A stretch of DNA of 64,000 nt. It comes from Ramlibacter paludis (lineage in GTDB: Bacteria; Pseudomonadota; Gammaproteobacteria; Burkholderiales; Burkholderiaceae_C). The notes beneath the pieces are model-generated. The model had not been told where the DNA came from, searched no databases, and was given only the letters and a program-made list of their open reading frames with translations. Location: positions 62,001 through 126,000 of the forward strand of contig NZ_JAKLTM010000003.1 in the NCBI RefSeq assembly GCF_022012305.1, written 5' to 3'. Below are positions 53,701 through 62,700 of this stretch, in pieces. Within the stretch, counting starts at the first letter, position 1; every line of letters begins with the position of its first letter. Both the position numbers and the translations under genes were made by a program.

Positions 53701-56700
53701 CCACGGCCGACGCGTCGGCCATCAACGCCGCCATCGATGGTGCCGCCGCAGGAGCGCGTGCGGAGGAAATCATCGACTCGGTCGTCGAGGCGTTTGCGAG
53801 CAACGCGCAGTTGCGCGCCAGCGGTGGCGTGAAGGTGGACGCGGACAGCGACCACACTGCGACGCCCAAGGTGGTCGGCTTCTCGGCTTCCATCGTCGGC
53901 CTCGCCGTCTCGGCGATCGAATCGATCGGCAGGATCGACGGCGCCACGCGCGCTTACATCGATGGCAGCACCACGGTGACCGCCAACGGCGACACGGCCA
54001 TCACGGCCGACAGCCTCGCGCACGCCAAGCCCACGGGTGAATCGATCGCCGTCGGCGGTGTGGGCATCGGTGGTGCGCTCGCGATCATGGACGCGCAGGT
54101 CAACCGCGTGACGGAAGCGTATGTCGGGCGGCACGCCGATACGTCGCAACTGGCGGACACCCGGCTCAACGAGCTGCACCTGCCCGCCCAGGCCGCGCCC
54201 TTCGTGACCGGCGAGATCGTCACCTACTCGTCGGGCGGTGGTGCGTCGATCGGCGGCCTGACCAGCGGCCAGCAGTACTACGTCATCGCGGGCGAGGACG
54301 GAAGCATCCAGCTCGCCAAGATCAAGCGTGGTCTTTTCGATGTCATCCTGGCGCTTGCGGAGCAGGACGACCTGAACGGCCGCGTCGCCATCGACCTGAC
54401 GTCCTCGGGCACCGGCAGCAACCACCAGCTGACTCGCACGGGCCACCCGAACGTGGTGTTCTACCCGTCGGCACTGGTGAATCCGGCGCCGCTGACCACG
54501 ACGACCGTCAATATCGGCAACCACAAGCTCAGCGTCGATGCCGAGTCCACCTACGAGGCCCGCGTCGACAGCTTTGCCGGCGGCTTCGGCCTGCTGGCCG
54601 GGGCGACCGTCACGAAGTCGAAGGCGAGCGTCGTCGGCGACACGCTGGCCTACGTGGGCGAGGGTACGACCGTCAGCGCCGGCGGGCTGGATGTCCTGTC
54701 CACCTCGCACGACCAGGCGTACTCGGTCAACGAGTTTGCCGCCATCGGCGGCGCGGCGGCGTTGAACGTCACCATCGCCGACGCCACGATCGACAGCCGC
54801 ACCGAAGCCTTCACCGGAACCCGGGCCGGCATGGCGCCGACCGGCGGTTCGCGCGCTTCGATCACCCTGACCGACGGGGCCGGCACGGACGGTCGCCTGA
54901 AGATCGAGACCCACGGCAACCAGACGGCGCACGCCTCGGCGAAGGGCCTGGGAGCCTCGTTCGGCATCACGGTCAACGCGCTCAAGCCAACCGCCGACGT
55001 GTCGGGCGCGGTGCTCGCCTACGCCGGCGAAAACTCCACCGTCGTGGCCGACCGGCTCGACGTCAAGGCCTACGGCGACACCATGAACGCCACGACGACG
55101 GTGACCTCGGGCGCCGTCTCCGGCTTCCTCGCGGGGAACCTCCTGACGTCCCTGGCCAAGGTGACGGGCGAGGTCGAGGCCTTCATCGGCGCGCAGAACG
55201 ACCGTGGCGCCACCGCGTCCGCGAAGCCCATCCTGACCATCGGCGGCAGCGATGCCGGCGACGGTGCCGTCGTCGTCGATGCCGACGCGACCATGAACGC
55301 AACCGCGGAAGCGCGCCTGCTCACCGCGAGCTTCGGCCTGTCCGTCAGCGCCGCCGAACCGAAGTCGGAGGTGAGCGGCAAGACCCGCGCCTACGTGCGC
55401 GATGGTGTCGCCCTCACGGCGGATTCGCTCACGGTCGAAGCGGGGAATTCCGGCGACCGCGTGCAGTACAACGCGACCACCACCACCGTCATGATGACCC
55501 TGGGCGGCCTGGCCTCGGTCTCCGTCCTGCGGGCCAATGCGCTGGTCGACGGAACCGTCGAAGCGTATGTGGGCGCCCCGTTCAGCGGGCCGGCCACCGG
55601 CGGCTCCGGCGTGACCGACATCACCGGCGCGGTGACCATCAACGCCTGGTCGGACATGAACGCCACCGCCGGCTTCGGCGAGGACGGCTTCGCCCTGACC
55701 GCGGGTGGTTTCGTGGCGGTCAACGTCTTCGACACGCTGACCGACGTCGCCGGCAAGACCCGCGCCTTCGTGGGGCAGGGGGGCACGCTGGATGCAGCGA
55801 CGCTCGATGTCTACGCCGACGGCGACTACGACTCGAAGTCGGACACGCGCGGCTTTGCCGTCTCGGGCTTCGCCAGCATCTCGGACATCACGGCCCATGC
55901 GAACGTGAGCGGCAGCGTCGACGCGCATGTGGGTTCCGCCTCGGGCGTAACGCCGTCGTCCAACATCGGCACGGTCGACATCGACGGCCAGGTGAACATC
56001 ACGGCCATCGGCCACATGCTGGCGACGCCGACCGTCGTGAATGCCGGCCTGTCCCTCATCACGCTGTCGAAGATCGACCAGTTCGCGAAGGTCGAGGGCA
56101 CCGTGCGCGCCTACGTAGGGCAGGGGGTGGACCTCGATGCGAGCGGACTGGCCATCCTGGCCGATGCACCCGTGATGAAGGCCAACGTGCAGGGCGCGAG
56201 CATCTCCATCGGCGGCCTCGTCGGCGGCAGCGACGTCACCTCGCAGGCCTACGTCAGCGGCAAGGTCGAGGCCTTCATCGGCGCCGGCAGCAGCCAAGTC
56301 GCATCGAACGTGACCACCGACGTGAACGTCGGCGCAGGCGCGATCACGGTCGTGGCCGACAGCAACATGCACGCCGTCGCCAACCTGCTCGGCGTGGATG
56401 CCGGCGGGGTGATCGCGGTGGGCATCTACAAGCCGACGGCGACCGTTTCGGGCGCCACCTCCGCCTTCGTGCGCGATGGCGTGAACCTGCTGGCCGGCAC
56501 CCTCGACGTGAGCGCGGGCAAGCTCGCGGGGAGCGACCGGGTGGTCAACAAGGCCGAGGCCGAAGCCAAGACGATCGCGGTTTCCTTCTTCGGCGCCGCC
56601 GCGGATCTCGTGGCGGAAGCGAAGACCACGGGGGTGGTCGAGGCCTTCATCGGCGCGCCCGAGGGCGTCAATGCCGGGGGCAAGGCGGGCTCCGTGGTCA

Positions 56701-59700
56701 AGGTGACCGGCGGAACGGACGCGGTGGACGTGTCCGCACGCGGCGACATCGATGCCGTGGCGCGTACCCAGGGTGGCGCGGGAGCCGGGTTCTTCGGGAT
56801 CAGCCTCTACAAGCCGACCGCGATCGCCGGCGGCACGACGCGGGCGTATGCCGGCAACGGCGCGGATCTTCGCGTGACCGACCTGAACCTGACGGCCGAC
56901 GGCGATGCACTTGCCGACGCCAAGCTGTTCAACGTGACCGTCGCCGGTGGCGTGTCGGTCGCAGGTCTGCAGCCCACGGCTCTCACCAGCAACAACGTCG
57001 AGGCGTATGTCGGGCGCAACGCCGAGGCGGCGGGACCGTCGCTGGCCCAGATCGACATCCTGAGCCAGGACGGCAGCACCCGGGGCACTGTCGACGCCGT
57101 GGCCACGGGCCGTACCGAAGCCCGCGCGGCGAGCGAAGGCTTCAACATCGCAGGGCTGGTGGGTGTGTCGATCACCACCGCGGTGGCGGACATGCAGGGC
57201 AAGACGCGCGCGTACGTCGGCAGCTACACCGACCTGACGGCGGGCGCCGTGAACCTCACGGCTTCGGAGGCGACTGCGGAGGCGAACTCCACGGTGAAGA
57301 GCACCGGCCTCAGTGGCCTGGTCGGCGTCGACAACCTGGAGTCGCGGGCGACCGCGAGCCGCATCACGGAAGCCTTCGTCGGCGACCACTCGACGGTCAA
57401 CCTCGGAGGCGCGGACCTCACGGCCAACGCGACGACGAACACCGGCGCCTCGATGGCCAACGCCACGATCGATTCCGCATCGGCGGCGGGCCTGGTGAAG
57501 GTCGACAAGATGAAGATCGTCGCCACGATCGGCGATGGTGCGGGCCAGTCGTCGCGTACGCGTGCGTACATCGGAGCGGGCACCACGCTGTCCGCGACCG
57601 ACGACGTCACGCTGAACGCCACGGCGAATACCACGGTTACGGCGGACGTCAACAGCACGACGGTGGGGGGCCTGGCAGCGCTCTCCTTCACGGACATCAC
57701 GGCGAAGGCGGCGCACGACACGGAGGCCTTCATCGGCGATGGCAGCACCGTGACCCTCGGCGGCGCGCTGAGCATGACCGCCAATGGCACGACGACGGCC
57801 GCACCGCAGTCCAAGAACACCGGCGTTTCCGGCGGCGTGAGCCTCGCCAGCGCGACCGTCAAGACCGAGCTGGATAGCGATACGCGCGCCTACATCGGCA
57901 AGAGCGGAACGACATCCGCGGACAGCATCACGTTGCTGGCCAATGGCACCCACACCGCCTCGGCGGCGGCGCTGAGCACGGGCGCCGCAGGCCTGGCCTC
58001 GGTGAGCCTGCTCGACGTCCAGGTCGTGGACAACGGCGACGCCGAAGTCCGCATCGGTGCCAGCGAGGACGACCTCGACCAGGGTACGACGACGACGATC
58101 ACCACCTCGGTCGGCGCGATCGACCTCGACGCGGCGCTGACGTCCAACGTCACCGCGCTGACGAAGGCGACCGCCATTGCGGGCCTCGCCGCCGCCACCA
58201 GCACCAGCACCAGCGCGAAGAACAATGCGACGGTGACGGGGCGCATCGGCGCCGGTGTGCAGGCCGATGCGGCGACCGAATTCAACCTCCAGGCCAAGCT
58301 GCTCGGCAAGTCGGAGTCCTCGGCAACGTCGATCACCTTGTCGCCCGGCGTCGCCCTGAGCAACTCCAACACGGTGTCCGAGTTCAATCCGACGGTGAAG
58401 GTCACGACGGGTACCGGCGGCTCGATCCATGCCGCCCAGGACGTGACGATCCTCGGCCTGCTGAACCACGACGGGACGAACTTCCTTCGCACCTCCAGCG
58501 GCTACGGCGCGCTGGGGTCGGCCGAGGGCACGACGGCGGCGCTGCTGGCCGCCGTCACCAACACCGTCATCACCGTCAACAACAACTCGGATGTCAACGT
58601 GACGGTCGGCGAGGACATGTCGCTGACGGCCGGGCAGGACGTGAACGTCGCGGCCCGGCACTCCGCGGAGGCTTTCGGCGCCGGTTCGACCGGCGGCTTC
58701 GGCGGCCTGGCCAGCGTGTCCAACATCACCGCGAACATCAACACCAGCAGCACGACCAACCTGTCGTTCCTCGGCAACGTGGGCGATGGCGTGACCTCGG
58801 GCGCGAAGAACCTCCGGGTCGACGCGGTGGCGCTGGCGGCAACCACTTCCAGCATGGCCTCGGGCACCGGGTCGCTGTTTGGCGACTTCGCCGGCGGGAA
58901 TGCCAACTCGGTGACGAATCACACCGTCAACCTGACGTTCGGCGGCGCCGGCAGCACGATCAAGGTGGACGACGACATCGGCGGCAAGGCGTACCTGCTG
59001 GCCGACGCGGATTCGACGGGCTACGCCTCGGGCTTCGGTGGCTTCGCATCCTCCAAGTCCGTCGGCACCAGCGCGTCCGCCACCGGAACCGTCAATTTCA
59101 CGGTGGGCGACACCCAGCATGTCGAGGCGGGCAAGCAGATCGAGCTCATCGCGGAACAGGGTGGCGAAGGCAGCGACATTTCCGACGGCACCGTCCTGAA
59201 TTCGAACGCAGGCGCCAACACCATCAACTTCGGCAAGCTGCACAAGCTCACCGACGGCGCGACGATCACCTTCACCGGCACCACCCAGGGCGGGGTGTCG
59301 CAGGCCAAGGACTATACGGTCGTCGTGGTGGACGACGACCAGATCCAGCTGGGCACGCGTTTCGCGGCGGGCCAGGTCAACGTCAACTACGACACGATCA
59401 CCGTCGCGAACCACGCCTTTGCGAATGGCGACCAGGTGATCTACAACTCGAACAACGCCGGCTCCTGGATCGACGGCCTGAACAACGGGCAGACCTACCA
59501 GGTGAAGGTGATCGACGAGAACACCATCAAGCTGCAGACCGTCGGCTTCACCGAGGTGTCGGATACCTTCAACCGCGGGACGATCGACGCGGTGGCCGAC
59601 AAGATCCTCGACGCATCCACGCCCTTCGGCAATGGGGACGTGGTCACCTACCGTCCGGCCGGGGCGCGCACTTTCGTCTCGACCTTCGTCGACGCCAACA

Positions 59701-62700
59701 TCACGCTCGACGACCCGAACACCGCCGCCAACGAGTTCGATACGAGTGCGGACGGTTCGAACGTCGGCCGCATCTACGTGCCCAACCACGGCTTCTTCAA
59801 CGGGCAGGCGGTGGTCTACACCGCGCTCGACGGCTACACGATCCCGGGGTTGAGCAGCGGCGGCACCTATTACGTGATCAACGGCGGCAGCTACCTGGGG
59901 GATGGAACGCTCGGAGCAGCGTATGCCTTCAACTCCAACTTCATCCGCCTCGCCACGTCCCCCGACAACGCCATCGGGCGGGACACCGATCCGGATCCGG
60001 ATGTCTTCACCTACCAGGCACCGGTGGTCATCAACCTGCCGTACCTGGACGACGGCAACGCGAATGCCCTGAGAGGCCACTCGCTGATCGGCAAGGGCGA
60101 GCTCCCGATCGGTGACCTCAATCCGGGGCAGGCCTACTATGTGGTCGGCAAGGACGCGGCAGGCTACAAGCTGGCCACCGATGCGGCGGGGCTGAACATC
60201 GTCAACCTCTACCTCAGCGGCAACAGCTTCTCCGGCACGCACACGCTCGTCAAGGAAAGCGTCGACCTCAAGTCCCAGGGCCCGGGCAGCGGGCAGACGC
60301 TGGTGTTCGACATCACGGCGAACAACATCAGCGGCGTCTTCGGCGGGGTGGGCGGGGCGGCCGGCTTTGCCATTCCGCAGTCCGCCGACGGCGTCGTGAA
60401 TTCGTCGGCCGGCGGCACCGGTGGCAGCCTCGGGTTCAGCAACCAGTCGGGCGCCACGTATGCGTCGCAGTCGCTCAGCACCAACTTCACGGTGGCCGCG
60501 AACGCCCACCTGCTGGGGCAGAACGTCGTCATCCGGACGGACGGCGACGCGGCCGCCGTGGCGAACGCCGACGGTGGTGGCGGCGGTGCCGTGTCCATCG
60601 GCAACGCGGCGGCCCATTCCAGCGTGGTCAACACGAGCCTGATCAACATCGGCCAGAACGCCGTGATCAGCGCGCTCCATGACGTCCTGATCGACGGCAT
60701 CCTGAAGTCCTACAGCTCTTCGGAGGGCCAGACGACCAGCGGCAGCTTCCTGGGCGCGGGCGCCGACGGCAGTGCCGACTCCCGGATCTACTACGGCGTC
60801 GACCAGAAGATCAACGGCGACATTACTGCCGGCAACGCCCTGACGATCCGCAACAACGTGGACAACAACGCCGTGGCGAAGGCGGAGGCTTACGGTGGCG
60901 GCGTGTTCGGGGTCAGCACCGACGTCAACGCCACCGCCGAAGTGCGCAAGGCGTCGCAGCTCGATGCTGCCCACGCCGAGTTCGCAGGCGCCGAGATCAC
61001 GATCCAGAGCAGCGCCGACCTGCTGGCCAAGACGGTCACCGTGAATTCGGAGGTGACGCGCAACCGCGCCAACACCGACACCAACACGACGGCGGGAGCC
61101 GCGGGCGGCTCCGCGGTGTCGCGGGCCAACTCCCGGGTCGTCTCCGAGAACCGCGTGATCCTGGACGGCGGCTCGGAGATCACGGGCAACGAGTCCATCG
61201 TGATCCAGGCCAGGAACTCGTCGACCGACGACTTCGCGAAGTCGAAGGCGCGCCTGTACGCGATCGGCGGATCCACCACCTCGGACAGCACGGACGAAGT
61301 CACCAACGACGTCAAGGTCGAAGGCCACTGGGAATCCATCCTGCGCACGGCCGACCTGGACGTGAACGCCATCGACACCAGTGTCGGGAACAGCCGCAGC
61401 CGCGATGCCGGCGGCGCCTATATCGGTCCCGAGCACGAAGGCGGCAACGTAGCAACCAACCTGACGCGCGACATCTTCTGGGAAGCGCACGTCATCCTGC
61501 TGGGCGAGCCGAACCCGTACCTGCACATCGACAAGAACGGCGTCATCCAGTCGATGTCGAACATCGGCTTCCTCGGCGTCAACGCCGGCAAGGGCATCGG
61601 CGATACGCTCGCGTACGTCAACGTCAATGACAAGCAGGTCGTGCTGGACAACATCGTCTTCGACCATGCCGGCGACGTGACGTTCTACGCCAGCCACGAC
61701 TCCACCTACGGCTCGAGCGGCCGCATCTGGGGCAACGAGGGGCTGATCGAGAGCCAGCGCAGCTGGGACTACGTCACCCTCATCAACGAGTCCGAGTGGG
61801 ATCTCGTGGTCAACCACATCGATGCCATCGACGGCGGCGCGGTGGTCAAGGTGCAGGTGGACACCATCCCCTACGACGGCGACAACTCCAGCAACAACAC
61901 TTCGAACACGGCCGGCAGCTTCGGCAACACGTTCGAGTTCGCGCTGAACCTGTTCTATCCGCAGACCGAGGTCCGGATCCTGAACATGGATCACGCGCTC
62001 GTGCTGCCTAACGATCCCTACGGAGCGCCGGCCTTCGGCGCAACCCCGCTGAACAAGGCCGACAGCGACATCATCCTGCTGGGCGGGATCGAGAACACCT
62101 TCGGCCACACCACCATCGTCAACGAGCGCGGCAACGTCCGGGCCGACCAGCCCGAGCTGCGGGTGACGGACCCGAACAGCCCGTCGGTCGTGAAGAGCCC
62201 GATCTTCGACGAAGCATTGATCCGCACCAACACGATCGTGGTGAAGGCCAGCGGCGACATCGGCAACCAGAACGCGGGCGGCTCGCGCAAGGCTCTGGAA
62301 GTCGAACTGCTGCGCATCCAGCATGCCGTCCTGGCGACCGACACGGTCTCCCTGAAGGAGGTGTCGTTCCAGGCCGAGGCGGGCGGCGACGCGGTGCTCG
62401 ACATCACGCTGCACGACCGCACGACGGCCAGCGGCCCGCTGACGGTGGTGATCGACAAGATCACCGCCGGCGACGACGTCGACGTGGTGATCAACGACAG
62501 CAAGGCGGGCAACACGCCGTCGACGCTCACGGGCGTGTCGGTGCAGACCTTCGACCCGCCGGATCTCTCGACCACCAAGGCCCGCACGGGCAGCTTCTTC
62601 CGCTACTGGAGCCCGGACGAGGACGGCGGAGCGGCCTACTACGACTTCATCGCCCGCTCGCTGAACACCACGGCAACGGAGGTGGACTCGACCTACGTCT

